Shown here: positions 35,350-44,158 of the stretch, in pieces
Layout: every line of letters starts with the position of its first letter
Position numbering within the stretch: position 1 is the first letter of the stretch
Assembly: GCA_963783695.1 (NCBI GenBank)
Contig: CAWAOM010000004.1
Location: forward strand, 62,001-126,000
DNA: 64,000 bases
Origin: BM003 sp963783695
GTDB lineage: Bacteria > Pseudomonadota > Gammaproteobacteria > Steroidobacterales > BM003
Direction: 5' to 3'
The notes under the pieces: generated by a model
The model's input: only the letters and a program-made list of their open reading frames with translations
What the model was told of the DNA's origin: nothing
Databases searched by the model: none
Made by a program: the position numbers and the translations under genes

Positions 35350-35961
35350 TCAGACTTGCCGTGACCGGTCCAGCGCCGCACCGACTTTTTCGCTGACGCG
35401 TTCGGGAAGATTGCGTACTTTGAACGCGAAGAAGATGCGCAGCGCTCCGATCAGTATCGCCCACGAAGCGATCAGCCAGACGACGGACAACGTGCCTTCT
35501 GCCGGGCGAACAAAAATCATCAGCCCGAAAAACACCGACAATCCGCCGGTGAGATAGAGCATCCATTCGCCCTTGACGGCCTCACGGATCTTCCAGCCCA
35601 GCATCAGCATCAACACACCCATGAAGATCGCCAGCAGCGCAATCAGGAACACCAGCGCCATCATGCTGACCGGTGGGTTGATCAATGCGTAGCCGCCAAT
35701 CAGTACGCCAACAATGCCGATCAACAGCATGGCCCACCATCCGTCCTTGTCGCGATGGCTGATCGCGCCCCAGACATTCACCGCGCCGTCAATAAGCACA
35801 TAGGCCGCAAAAAACATCCCGAGTACCAGTAACGCGGCCGCCGGATTCATGAAGGCCAGGATTCCGAAAACAACCGAGGCAATTCCTCCGATCAGAAACA
35901 CCCACCAGGTGTGTTTGCAGAGCGCCCGTGCGTCAGGTTTGACTTCGCGTCCCTGTACCAT
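35350..35961 (-). CDS. HdeD family membrane protein (DUF308)
   Basis: A 203-residue inner-membrane protein with about six transmembrane helices arranged as repeats of the DUF308 module (ALLVLGMFFAAYVLIDGAVN, LIGIVGVLIGGYALINPPVS, LYLTGGLSVFFGLMIFV). This matches the HdeD acid-resistance protein of E. coli in topology and length. Mechanism unknown. No other acid-resistance genes (hdeA/B, gad) are nearby. Monocistronic. Confidence 0.9.
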   Translation of the reverse strand: MVQGREVKPDARALCKHTWWVFLIGGIASVVFGILAFMNPAAALLVLGMFFAAYVLIDGAVNVWGAISHRDKDGWWAMLLIGIVGVLIGGYALINPPVSMMALVFLIALLAIFMGVLMLMLGWKIREAVKGEWMLYLTGGLSVFFGLMIFVRPAEGTLSVVWLIASWAILIGALRIFFAFKVRNLPERVSEKVGAALDRSRQV

Positions 35962-36141
35962 TTTTTAATCCCTGTGTTGTTGTCAGGCCTGTCGATGGCG
36001 GGCCTTTGTCACGAAAATATAGACGACAAGCCGGTTGCCGCAAGTCGGCCAGATGACATCTGGCATCCATGACGCTCGCGCCAGGTCAGGTGCCGTCCGC
36101 GGTGCTGAATTCTTTCGCCCTTCTTAGTTGCCGGGTCAATC

Positions 36142-37845
36142 TCAGACCGTTAGCACGATCACTGGCCCGAGCAATGTCAGCAACACGTTGGCGATCGCAT
36201 AAGGCACCGTGTAGCCGATGACCGGGCTCTCACTGTCGGCCTCGGCGACGATTCCGTTCAGCGCCGGCGTGCAGGTCAGGATTCCGGCCAGCGCGCCGCA
36301 AATCACCACCGGGTCCATCTTCAGGACGTGCTTAGCGTAGTAAAGCGATGACAACAGCGTGACGGATACGAGGGTAATGGCCAGAATCGGCAGCATAATG
36401 CCCTGCTCGCGCAGCACCACCATTGCGTCCGGTCCCGCCGAGAGGCCGACCGAGGCGATAAACATCGCCAGACCGAAGTCTCGCAAATGTATCGCCGTCG
36501 CAGTCGGAAGGCTGCCGAAAGTGGGGCGCTTGGATCGCAGCCAGCCAAACAGCAGACCCGAAATCAGACAGCCGCCACCGGTATGCAGTGCAACCGATGC
36601 ACCGGCGATCGGTACCGTGATCATCCCGATCAGGATACCGACGATGATGCCGAAACCGAGGTAGATATAGTCCACGCCGTGACCCTGATGGACCGAATAG
36701 CCGATCGCTCGCGCGGATTTCTCAACATTCTCGGCAGGTCCGTACAAGGTCAAAATGTCACCGGCCTGGAGCCGCGTTCGTGGCCGGATATCGATGTTGC
36801 GCCCTAGCCGCGACAGAGCGGTGGCAAAAACGCCGCGGTGCAGTTCCGGGTTGACCAGTTTCCTCGCATCGCTGATCGTTGTGCCGATCAGCGCTTTGTG
36901 TGTAACCACGACATCGCGGCTTTCGCTGACGAAATCGAGGTCCTCGACATTGGCCGTCTCCTCGCCAAGGTACTTGCCTGCCGGGACAATCGCCTCGCGC
37001 TTCCCGACCAGCGCCACCCTGTCTCCTTTCGCCAGCGCGAGGTCGGACCCGAGATGTTGCTGGCGCCCGCGTCTGGTTACTTGCTGGATATGGGCGTCCT
37101 CCGGGTAGCGCTCGGAAAATTCGCCTAGCGTTTTGCCGATCGCCTCGGTGTTCGTAACGCGGTACACGCGCACCAAAACCGGGCGGATCGCGGTTTCCTG
37201 GCCCGGCTCCAGGTCGGACTCGGTATCCCCGAGACTACGCTCGTATTCTCTCGCCGCCTCCTTCAGATTGATTCCCAGCAGACGCGGCGCAATGGCACTG
37301 GTAAAGAAAACGACGAGCGTAAAACCGAATAGATAGGTGATCGCATAGGTCACGGTGATGTTGGCGATCAGCGATGACTTCTGCTGTTCATCGATATCCA
37401 TATGCGCCAGGGTCTCGCCAGCGGTGCCGACCGATGCCGATTCGGTCGTGGCGCCGGCAAGCAGTCCGGCTGCCGTACCCTTGTCGAGGTCGAGCACCTG
37501 GGCGAGCGTCCAGACGGTTACGAAGATTGCGATGCTGCTGAAGACGGCGAGATGAACATGATCAAGCGTGCTCCGCCCGAGGCTGCGAAAAAACTGCGGC
37601 CCGCTGACGTAACCCAGCGAGTAGATGAACAGCGCGAAAAACATAGTCTTGATGTTGTTATCGACCTCGACGCCGGCCTGTCCGAGCAGGATCGCCGCAA
37701 ACAGCGTGCCGGGCATTCCTCCAAGCCGAAACCGGCCAACCCGGATTTTGCCGAGCGCATATCCGATCGCGAGGCAAAGAAACAGCGCGACAATCGGTGA
37801 AGCGACGAAGAGATCGTGCAGCATTTCCATCGGGACTTTTCCCAT
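36142..37845 (-). CDS. AspT/YidE-family antiporter with two TrkA-C domains
   Basis: A 567-residue member of the aspartate:alanine exchanger family. Two hydrophobic halves (about residues 1-190 and 390-567, each with four to six helices and motifs such as AGATTESASVGTAGE and GALAGILTCTPALNG) flank two cytosolic RCK_C/TrkA-C domains (about residues 215-380, for example RVYRVTNTEAIGKTLGEFSERYPE). The start is 37845, or Met6 at 37830. The exchanged substrate cannot be told; relatives exchange aspartate/alanine or succinate. No aspartate decarboxylase is adjacent. A LytTR gene lies upstream on the same strand, 131 bases away. Confidence 0.88.
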   Translation of the reverse strand: MGKVPMEMLHDLFVASPIVALFLCLAIGYALGKIRVGRFRLGGMPGTLFAAILLGQAGVEVDNNIKTMFFALFIYSLGYVSGPQFFRSLGRSTLDHVHLAVFSSIAIFVTVWTLAQVLDLDKGTAAGLLAGATTESASVGTAGETLAHMDIDEQQKSSLIANITVTYAITYLFGFTLVVFFTSAIAPRLLGINLKEAAREYERSLGDTESDLEPGQETAIRPVLVRVYRVTNTEAIGKTLGEFSERYPEDAHIQQVTRRGRQQHLGSDLALAKGDRVALVGKREAIVPAGKYLGEETANVEDLDFVSESRDVVVTHKALIGTTISDARKLVNPELHRGVFATALSRLGRNIDIRPRTRLQAGDILTLYGPAENVEKSARAIGYSVHQGHGVDYIYLGFGIIVGILIGMITVPIAGASVALHTGGGCLISGLLFGWLRSKRPTFGSLPTATAIHLRDFGLAMFIASVGLSAGPDAMVVLREQGIMLPILAITLVSVTLLSSLYYAKHVLKMDPVVICGALAGILTCTPALNGIVAEADSESPVIGYTVPYAIANVLLTLLGPVIVLTV

Positions 37846-37976
37846 GCTCGGCTAAAAACGGCAGGCTCGATGCGCAGACCTTCAAGCCTTCAGACTGTGG
37901 AGTATACGTTCGAAATCGACCGGCTTCCGCGCAGCACGCTCTGAATCACCCGGAGTGCGCCATCAGACCCGGGAGA

Positions 37977-38807
37977 TCAAACGGCAAGTACGTTTTTGAA
38001 ATGTTCCCGATAACGGCGGCTCAGCGGCACGCTCGCGCCGCTTTTGAGGCCGACCTGGAAGCTGCCGCCGCCGGTATTGCGTATTTCCGTAATCATATCC
38101 AGATTGACGATGAAACTGCGGTGGCTGCGCGCAAAACTCGCGCCGGCGAGCTTGCGCTCGAGGTTTGCCATTGTGTCCCGCACCAGGAACTCGTGACCGT
38201 TGGCATGCACGACGATGTAATTTCGGGCGGCCTCGAGAAATTCGATCTGATCGAACGGGATAACGCGCTCCCCGTTACGGGTCTGGACCATCAGCCGGCG
38301 GGTCTCGGCCGGCGCAGCCGCCACCGGCCGGGGTGCGGCCGTGTAGTGACGGTATATCGCGATGATCGCCACCATGCCGACATAGATCTTGATGTCTTTC
38401 TGGTACTCGAAAACGAGGTTTTCCATTACGCGGCTGCCAAAAACGAATTGGCGGCCGAAAAAAAAGTAGCCGACATAACGAAACAGTGACAGTAGAAGAA
38501 AATGTCCGGCGGCGAAAATCACGCTGCCGGCGACATGTCCGACCAACGTCTGGACCGGTTTGTTGCGGCGCAGCGGAAACAGATCGAGCCAGCGCACCAC
38601 GAACAGGACCATAACCAGCGCGGCAAGTCCGCTGGTGACCTGCTCGGCGATCAATCTGAAATCGTCGAGGCCGACTCCGGTGCGTTCACGCACTGCGAAC
38701 TTGGTCATCAGGTCCAGGGTCCAAAGTACCGTGATCAGCAGGACCCAGAACCCGGTTTCCAGCAGACGTCTGCGGGAAAACCATGTGTTGTTCGAACTGG
38801 CGCTCAT
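37977..38807 (-). CDS. Membrane-anchored LytTR-family DNA-binding regulator
   Basis: A 276-residue regulator. Four hydrophobic helices in residues 15-160 (for example FWVLLITVLWTLDLMT and AALVMVLFVVRWLDLF) anchor it in the inner membrane. The C-terminal LytTR domain (about residues 175-275) shows IPFDQIEFLEAARNYIVVHA, FARSHRSFIVNLDMI and PLSRRYREHF. There is no receiver domain, so it senses directly through the membrane part. Three TCGTCCCA repeats immediately upstream resemble AlgR-type LytTR sites, and the nearest one overlaps its ribosome-binding region, suggesting autoregulation. Confidence 0.92.
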   Translation of the reverse strand: MSASSNNTWFSRRRLLETGFWVLLITVLWTLDLMTKFAVRERTGVGLDDFRLIAEQVTSGLAALVMVLFVVRWLDLFPLRRNKPVQTLVGHVAGSVIFAAGHFLLLSLFRYVGYFFFGRQFVFGSRVMENLVFEYQKDIKIYVGMVAIIAIYRHYTAAPRPVAAAPAETRRLMVQTRNGERVIPFDQIEFLEAARNYIVVHANGHEFLVRDTMANLERKLAGASFARSHRSFIVNLDMITEIRNTGGGSFQVGLKSGASVPLSRRYREHFKNVLAV

Positions 38808-38809
38808 TT

Positions 38810-38876
38810 TCGTCCCAAATCCGCTGACACTCGTCCCAGCAATCGGGCGTTCGTCCCAAGCCTACGGCAATGGGAC
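38810..38876. promoter_or_regulatory. AlgR-like LytTR binding-site array
   Basis: TCGTCCCA occurs at 38810-38817, 38831-38838 and 38851-38858 at 21- and 20-bp intervals, two helical turns. An inverted TGGGAC follows at 38871-38876. The third copy lies in GCGTTCGTC, which differs at one base from the published AlgR consensus CCGTTCGTC. The array sits between the LytTR gene start (38807) and the divergent serine hydrolase gene (39008). Confidence 0.7.
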
Positions 38877-39007
38877 ACAGCGGTCGCTAATTTCTGCAGC
38901 GTTGGTGGCGGATGACGTTACAGACCCGTTCTGGCCGGGAACCCGGTCAGGGGCGTGACATTACCGCCGGAGATTTTGCTAACCTGTTGAATTGTAGAGG
39001 GGTTCCG

Positions 39008-40249
39008 ATGAATTGCAAAAATTCGAAATTGGTCCGCCGGCGCGGCCTTTGCGCGGCAATTGCCGCTTTTTCGCTGCTGGCCGGATGTGGCGGGGGCAGT
39101 GGCGGCGGGGGCGACACGGCTGCTGCCCCGGGAAGCGGTCTGCCCACGGATTACATCTACCAGGTGCCGGCGGCGAAACCGGACGGATGGAGGGTGGCTG
39201 ACGCTGCCGCGCTCGGGATGTCGGTAGAACTGCTCGAGGATATGATCAATGCGATCGCGGACGGCGAGTACCCGATTGTCGATTCGGTCGCGATCGCTTA
39301 TCGCGGCAGGCTGGTGCTGGACGAGACGCTGCGCAACCGGCTCGACGAATTCGACGGCTGGGTCGGCAACACGGATCCCGCGATGCATGCCCAGTTCTCG
39401 GTTTCCAAAAGCGTTGCCGGCATCCTGATGGGCATCGCTATCGATCAGGGAGTCATTGCTGGCGTCGACACTCCCTATCTCAGCCTGTTCGATTATTCCG
39501 GCTATGACAACTGGGACGAGCGCAAAAACGACATCACGGTTGCCGACGTGCTGACGATGCGGCTGGGGTTTGAGTGGGACGAGTGGAATCCGCCGTATTT
39601 TGACCCTGACAACATGCTGCTCAACTTTAATGACCGGGAGACCGACTACTCAAAGGGTTTGCTCGACCTGCCGCTTGGCGCCGACCCCGGTGACCAGTAC
39701 GCCTACAACACGGTCGCCTCGACGTCTCTGGGCCAGGCGATCGAGAATGCCGGGCCGCTGACGCTGATCGATTTTGGCACGACCTACCTGGCAGCGCCGC
39801 TGCAGATCGGGGCGCTCGAAATTCTTGAAACGCCGACCGGGCTGCCCAACCTCGGCAGCGGTCTGTACCTGATAACCCGTGACATGCTGAAGTTCGGCCA
39901 GCTCTACGCGGACGGCGGGGTCTGGAACGGGCAGAGAGTCGTCAGCGAGCAGTGGGTCGGAACGTCAACGCTGGCGCACGTCGAACTGGGGTGGCTCGAG
40001 CCGGAGGTATGGGACTGGCAGGTCGACGGTTACGGCTACCAGTGGTGGACCGGCTATTTCGACTTTGACGGTCGTCGCCTCGCAAGCTACGCGGGGCGCG
40101 GCTATGGCCAGCAGATACTGATGGTTGTACCCGAGCTGGAACTGGTGGTCGCGGCTAATTCGCACGGGTATGAGGAAACCGCCGAGCAGTCAAACCAGGT
40201 TTTTGCCTTGATTGCCCGGTTTGTTCTTCCGGCAGTGGCCATCGACTAA
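39008..40249 (+). CDS. Beta-lactamase-family serine hydrolase lipoprotein
   Basis: A 413-residue protein of the class C beta-lactamase/esterase fold. The signal peptide ends in a lipobox (LLAGC, Cys27), followed by a Gly-rich linker. The SxxK motif is Ser131-Val-Ser-Lys134 in QFSVSKSVAG. A YNT motif (QYAYNTVAS) probably corresponds to the YxN site, and ASYAGRGYGQQ near residue 365 to the third motif. The enzyme would face the periplasm or the cell surface. It starts at ATG 39008 after GAGGGG. It is divergent from the LytTR gene and shares the intergenic TCGTCCCA array. Substrate unknown. Confidence 0.87.
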   Translation: MNCKNSKLVRRRGLCAAIAAFSLLAGCGGGSGGGGDTAAAPGSGLPTDYIYQVPAAKPDGWRVADAAALGMSVELLEDMINAIADGEYPIVDSVAIAYRGRLVLDETLRNRLDEFDGWVGNTDPAMHAQFSVSKSVAGILMGIAIDQGVIAGVDTPYLSLFDYSGYDNWDERKNDITVADVLTMRLGFEWDEWNPPYFDPDNMLLNFNDRETDYSKGLLDLPLGADPGDQYAYNTVASTSLGQAIENAGPLTLIDFGTTYLAAPLQIGALEILETPTGLPNLGSGLYLITRDMLKFGQLYADGGVWNGQRVVSEQWVGTSTLAHVELGWLEPEVWDWQVDGYGYQWWTGYFDFDGRRLASYAGRGYGQQILMVVPELELVVAANSHGYEETAEQSNQVFALIARFVLPAVAID

Positions 40250-40321
40250 TCGCAGCCCACGCCTGCGTTCGGCGGATTCCTTCCGGGCCGTCGCGGCGGC
40301 ACTGACTTACCACTAAATCGG

Positions 40322-40906
40322 CTAGTGGACAGTGCGGTCGCGCGAAGGCGAAGCTTCCTCGGAGGCCGCGACCGGCGTGCTCGTCGCGGCCGCTGTCTTC
40401 TCCTCTTTCTCCGAGTCCGCGAGTAATTCGTTGCTCGGTTCAGCTGTCTCTTCGCTGCCTGCAATGGGTCCGGGCTCGTCCGTTCCAGGTCTGTCGCGCG
40501 GCTCGACATAATCGCGCGGAACGATTTCTGCGTCATCGCTGTCGGTCGCGAGCGGGGCAGCTTCGGGCGACTGTTCTGCCGCCGCGGTCTCTGCCGCCTG
40601 TTCCAGTTCGGGAAATGGAGAAAACCCCAGCGCCTCGGCGCTGGCGGGCGTTTCGCACAGGTTCTGAGCGCCGTCGGCCATGTGCCGGTACAGCGATTTG
40701 TATTGCTCGCCAAGGGCCTCGAAGCGGACGGCGGTTTCACGGAAATGCCCGGTGACGTTCTCGCGGTAGGCGGCAAATTCGGCTTTCACCGCATCGGTTC
40801 GCGCCTGCGTCTTTGAGTGGCGGATCGCCGCGACCAGGTATCCGAGAGCGGCCCCGAGTATCAACAACAGTGCGCCGCCGGCAACAAGTAACATGGGCTG
40901 GTTCAT
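40322..40906 (-). CDS. YhcB family (DUF1043) membrane protein with long acidic tail
   Basis: A 194-residue protein. One N-terminal TM helix (residues 5-27, LLVAGGALLLILGAALGYLVA) and a conserved helical segment with TDAVKAEFAAYRENVTGHF and FEALGEQYKSLYRHMADGA are diagnostic of YhcB/ZapG, which coordinates envelope growth with division. After about residue 95 the protein is disordered, rich in Glu, Ala and Pro, longer than in E. coli (132 residues). It starts at ATG 40906 after GGAGGA; an ATG seven codons upstream has no such site. Confidence 0.88.
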   Translation of the reverse strand: MNQPMLLVAGGALLLILGAALGYLVAAIRHSKTQARTDAVKAEFAAYRENVTGHFRETAVRFEALGEQYKSLYRHMADGAQNLCETPASAEALGFSPFPELEQAAETAAAEQSPEAAPLATDSDDAEIVPRDYVEPRDRPGTDEPGPIAGSEETAEPSNELLADSEKEEKTAAATSTPVAASEEASPSRDRTVH

Positions 40907-41116
40907 CGAGAATCCTCCTGATCGCAAGTTGGGCGCGCCAGACGCCGTCTTTGCAGTCGAACTTAATCCAAACAGGGGCAGCTTGGCCAGTCCTGGCCGC
41001 CGCAGTTGCCCGATCAGGTATCGTAGCCTGTGCCGCCTGCGAACCGGAATTGCTTGGAGGGCGTCGATTTAAACCAGCGAGCGGCTTTTTGCGTCTAACT
41101 GTTCACAAGGTGTTCG

Positions 41117-41914
41117 ATGGCAACTCTGAGGTGGAACGGAATGCGCGATTTAACATCGTTCGCGGTCGTGGTGCTGGGGTTTGTTTGCGTATCGCAATCG
41201 GCCTTTGCAGATTGCCGCCACAAACGGCAACTTGCCAATGAGATCGAGCTCGACGGCGCGGTTGCGATTGAAGTGCTTGCCACGTCGGGCTGGCTAAAAA
41301 TCAAGGGTATCGACGGGGCCGACCGGATCGTCGGGCGCGGTGAGGCCTGCAGCGACGACAAGGATCGGGTCGGTGAGATCGAGCTCGTCATGCAGCGGGT
41401 CGGTGACCGGATCGAGGTGATTGCGGCCGTGCCATTCAGGGATGAGCGCGACGAGTGGCGTATCGGCGGCCTTAATCTCGAACTGACGGTGCCCGATTCG
41501 GTGCCACTCGTCGTCAGTGACTCCAGCGGTGATCTGTCGATCCGCTCGGTCGCCAGCCTGGAACTGACCGACAGTTCGGGCGACATTGATCTGCAGGAGA
41601 TTGCCGGTGACGTGGTTATCGCACGCGACAGCTCAGGGGATCTCGATATTCGCGATTCCGGTGACGTAACGATTCGTATCGACAGCTCCGGCGATATTGC
41701 GGTCGCGAATGCCGCATCACTGACGATCGACGAAGACACCTCGGGCAATATCCGGATTCGCGATGTCCGCGGTAACGTCGTGATTGGCAGCGATACCTCC
41801 GGATCGATTTCCGCCAGCGGCATCGGTGGTAACTTCACCGTTGAAAATGACTCCAGCGGTGAAATAAAGGCCAGCAATGTCGCCGGTGAAGTCAATATCC
41901 CCACGCGGAACTGA
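41117..41914 (+). CDS. DUF4097-type beta-helix repeat protein, secreted
   Basis: A 265-residue exported protein (signal peptide to about residue 31, SAFADC) that starts at ATG 41117 with AAGGTG upstream. From residue 125 onward it has about eight imperfect repeats of 17-22 residues, each with a DSSGD or DTSGN turn (DSSGDLSIRSVASLELT, DSSGDIDLQEIAGDVVI and so on), which suggests a right-handed beta-helix or solenoid of the DUF4097 adhesin-like family. Function unknown; possibly an envelope structural or binding protein. Monocistronic. Confidence 0.85.
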   Translation: MATLRWNGMRDLTSFAVVVLGFVCVSQSAFADCRHKRQLANEIELDGAVAIEVLATSGWLKIKGIDGADRIVGRGEACSDDKDRVGEIELVMQRVGDRIEVIAAVPFRDERDEWRIGGLNLELTVPDSVPLVVSDSSGDLSIRSVASLELTDSSGDIDLQEIAGDVVIARDSSGDLDIRDSGDVTIRIDSSGDIAVANAASLTIDEDTSGNIRIRDVRGNVVIGSDTSGSISASGIGGNFTVENDSSGEIKASNVAGEVNIPTRN

Positions 41915-42081
41915 GCTTGCACCGGCCCGGCCTTGCTCCGCGCCCGCCGGGAACGCATTTTTTGCCCGCTCCTCCTTTGCGCTGGCAGCGGCGGGTGCAC
42001 GATGGCGCGGGTCATGTGCCGGCGGCTGTGGAATAATGGCAGCGCTCGGTGGGACGCCCCCCGACTGCAAGGAGGAGTGAG

Positions 42082-42687
42082 ATGAAAAAGAAAAACGAAA
42101 TGGCCGGAAACCTGCATCAGGGGATGCTGACGTGTGCGCTGCTGCTGTCGGGCATCGCGACCGCCAGCGCCGCCGGGATGAAAGCCGAGGCGGAGATACG
42201 AGGTTGCAATAATCCTGATGTGTCCGGTTCGGCGACGTTGAAAGAGCAGGTTACGGCCGAGGGAATCAAGGAAGTCGTTGTTGAAATGAAAGTGAAGGGG
42301 CTTGCCGACGGCAAGCATGCGGTCCATATCCATGAGGTGGGCGCTTGCGAACCATGTGGCGCGGCCAAGGGTCACCATGATCCCGGTCCGTTCGGGGAGT
42401 CACGTCCTGACAGCGCCGGTGACGAGACACCGGCCAAAGACATCAATCACCCGTATCACATGGGCGATCTGATCAATCTCGAGGTCAAAAATGGTGTCGG
42501 TACCATGAAGCACACGACAAACCGGGTCACGTTGTCGCCGGGGCGTCTGTCGATCCTCGATGCCGATGGCAGCGCGTTCATCATCCACACGAACCCGGAT
42601 ACCTACTGCGACGAAGAAACCGATCTGAAGAAAGGCTGTGCAGGCGGTTCCCGCGATGCCTGCGGCATTATCCGGCTGGTTGACTGA
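42082..42687 (+). CDS. Cu/Zn superoxide dismutase family protein
   Basis: A 201-residue periplasmic protein (hydrophobic signal segment to about residue 31). Copper/zinc ligands appear complete: His82 and His84 (HIH), His98/His99 (GHHDP), His126 and Asp129 (HMGDL) and His169 (IIH). The disulfide pair Cys89/Cys194 and active-site Arg191 in GGSRDACGII are also present. Four extra cysteines (42, 92, 176, 186) could form two additional disulfides. It dismutates superoxide to oxygen and peroxide. It starts at ATG 42082 after a strong GGAGGA site and is followed by its own terminator. Confidence 0.9.
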   Translation: MKKKNEMAGNLHQGMLTCALLLSGIATASAAGMKAEAEIRGCNNPDVSGSATLKEQVTAEGIKEVVVEMKVKGLADGKHAVHIHEVGACEPCGAAKGHHDPGPFGESRPDSAGDETPAKDINHPYHMGDLINLEVKNGVGTMKHTTNRVTLSPGRLSILDADGSAFIIHTNPDTYCDEETDLKKGCAGGSRDACGIIRLVD

Positions 42688-42736
42688 CAGACTGGCGGAC
42701 CTGCCGCGCGACACGCGTCCGGGAGGTATGAGAATG

Positions 42737-42767
42737 CGGGCCCATCACGCGGTGGGCCCGTTTTTTT
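42737..42767 (+). terminator. Rho-independent terminator after the Cu/Zn SOD gene
   Basis: A perfect 8-bp stem, CGGGCCCA and TGGGCCCG, with an 8-base loop is followed by seven T residues, 50 bases after the SOD stop. Confidence 0.95.
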
Positions 42768-43169
42768 GACTCGGCGTCGTTCGGGTTCGCCGTCGTGCGG
42801 GGGCGGCAGGAGACGCGGACGCGGTCAGCGCTGCGATGAGTCGCGGGGTTTTCTCTACCGTTTGGATCGTGTGGCTGACCCGTGCAACTGCCGCGACATG
42901 TTGCACCTCGGCCGTCGTGTTGGCGCATCGCCGGCTGCCGGAACTTCTTCCGTCTGGCACGGTGCTGCGGCCACAAAATCCGCCCGGCTGTCGCCGCGCG
43001 ATCGCCGCTTGACGTTGGCAGACGCTAAAGCGTCCTCGCGTTGCCGTTGGTGGGGCACGCTGCACAGGGCCGCCTCGAGGCAACGCGGGTATTCTGCAAT
43101 ATTGCCGGTTTAGCCGCGTCCGGCTATGGTTTTGTCGGTAGCGTATGAATTCGTAGAGCGGAGACTTTT
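42768..43169. other. Intergenic region upstream of the second DUF5996 gene
   Basis: About 402 bases after the SOD terminator. Open frames on both strands translate to Arg/Ser/Thr-rich sequence without family features. I see no gene or repeat. Confidence 0.5.
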
Positions 43170-44108
43170 GTGAACGACTCTAGCAGACGAGCCGGCTGGC
43201 CTGCGCTTGCTTACGCGGACTGGGCGGAAACCGCCGCCACACTGCATATGTGGACGCAGATCGTCGGCAAGATCCGGCTGCAGCAGACCCCGTGGGTGAA
43301 CCACTCGTGGCATGTGCCGCTTTATCTGACCGCGCGCGGACTGACGACCTCGCCGATCCCGCATGGCTTTCGCACTTTCCAGATTGACTTCGACTTTCTC
43401 GACCATCGGCTCGCGGTGGAAACCAGTGACGGCGGTTCGCGCGAGCTGCCGCTGGAGCCGCGGACCACGGCCGATTTTTACGATTCGCTGATGTTGGTAC
43501 TCGATGATCTCGATATCCCTGTCTCGATTCACGGTAGTCCCAACGAGGTCGAGAATCCGATCCCGTTCGCCGAGGATACCGTGCACGCCGCATACGATGG
43601 CGACGCCGCGCAGCGTTTCTGGCAGGCGCTTTACCGGATCGACCGGGTGTTCCACCATTTTCGCGCCGGGTTCATCGGCAAGTGCAGCCCGGTACATTTC
43701 TTCTGGGGCAGCTTCGACCTGGCCGTTACCCGTTTCTCCGGCCGGCCGGCGCCGGAGCATCCCGGCGGGATTCCGAATATGCCTGACTGGGTGGCGCGCG
43801 AGGCGTACTCGCACGAGGTCAGCAGCGCGGGTTTCTGGCCCGGCGCCGCCGCCGCGCCGCAGGCGATCTTCTACTCGTACGCGTACCCGGCACCTGACGG
43901 ATTCAGCAAAGCGACGGTTGCGCCCGCCGCGGCCGAATGGAACAGCGATCTGGGTGAGTTCGTGTTGGCCTACGATGCGGTGCGCGAGTCCGCCGATCCG
44001 GACGCGACACTGCTGACGTTTCTGCAGACCACCTATGCGGCTGCTGCGGATGCCGCCAGCTGGGATCGTAAAGCACTGGAACGCAGCGGCTTCGGTCCCT
44101 CGGTCTGA
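43170..44108 (+). CDS. DUF5996 family protein
   Basis: A 312-residue soluble protein beginning at GTG 43170. The family signature is strong at the N-terminus: TLHMWTQIVGKIRL, NHSWHVPLYLTARGLTT and FQIDFDFLDHRL. Later come HFFWGSFDLAVTRFSGR and EVSSAGFWPG, plus a Tyr/Pro strand (IFYSYAYPAPDG). Full length for the family; function unknown. A more divergent relative lies at 18657-19496. No operon partner is evident: the next gene is on the opposite strand. Confidence 0.9.
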   Translation: MNDSSRRAGWPALAYADWAETAATLHMWTQIVGKIRLQQTPWVNHSWHVPLYLTARGLTTSPIPHGFRTFQIDFDFLDHRLAVETSDGGSRELPLEPRTTADFYDSLMLVLDDLDIPVSIHGSPNEVENPIPFAEDTVHAAYDGDAAQRFWQALYRIDRVFHHFRAGFIGKCSPVHFFWGSFDLAVTRFSGRPAPEHPGGIPNMPDWVAREAYSHEVSSAGFWPGAAAAPQAIFYSYAYPAPDGFSKATVAPAAAEWNSDLGEFVLAYDAVRESADPDATLLTFLQTTYAAAADAASWDRKALERSGFGPSV

Positions 44109-44158
44109 CAGCCCGGGATCTGCAGGCTGATTCAGCTTGTCAGCCGCCGCCGCGGAAC

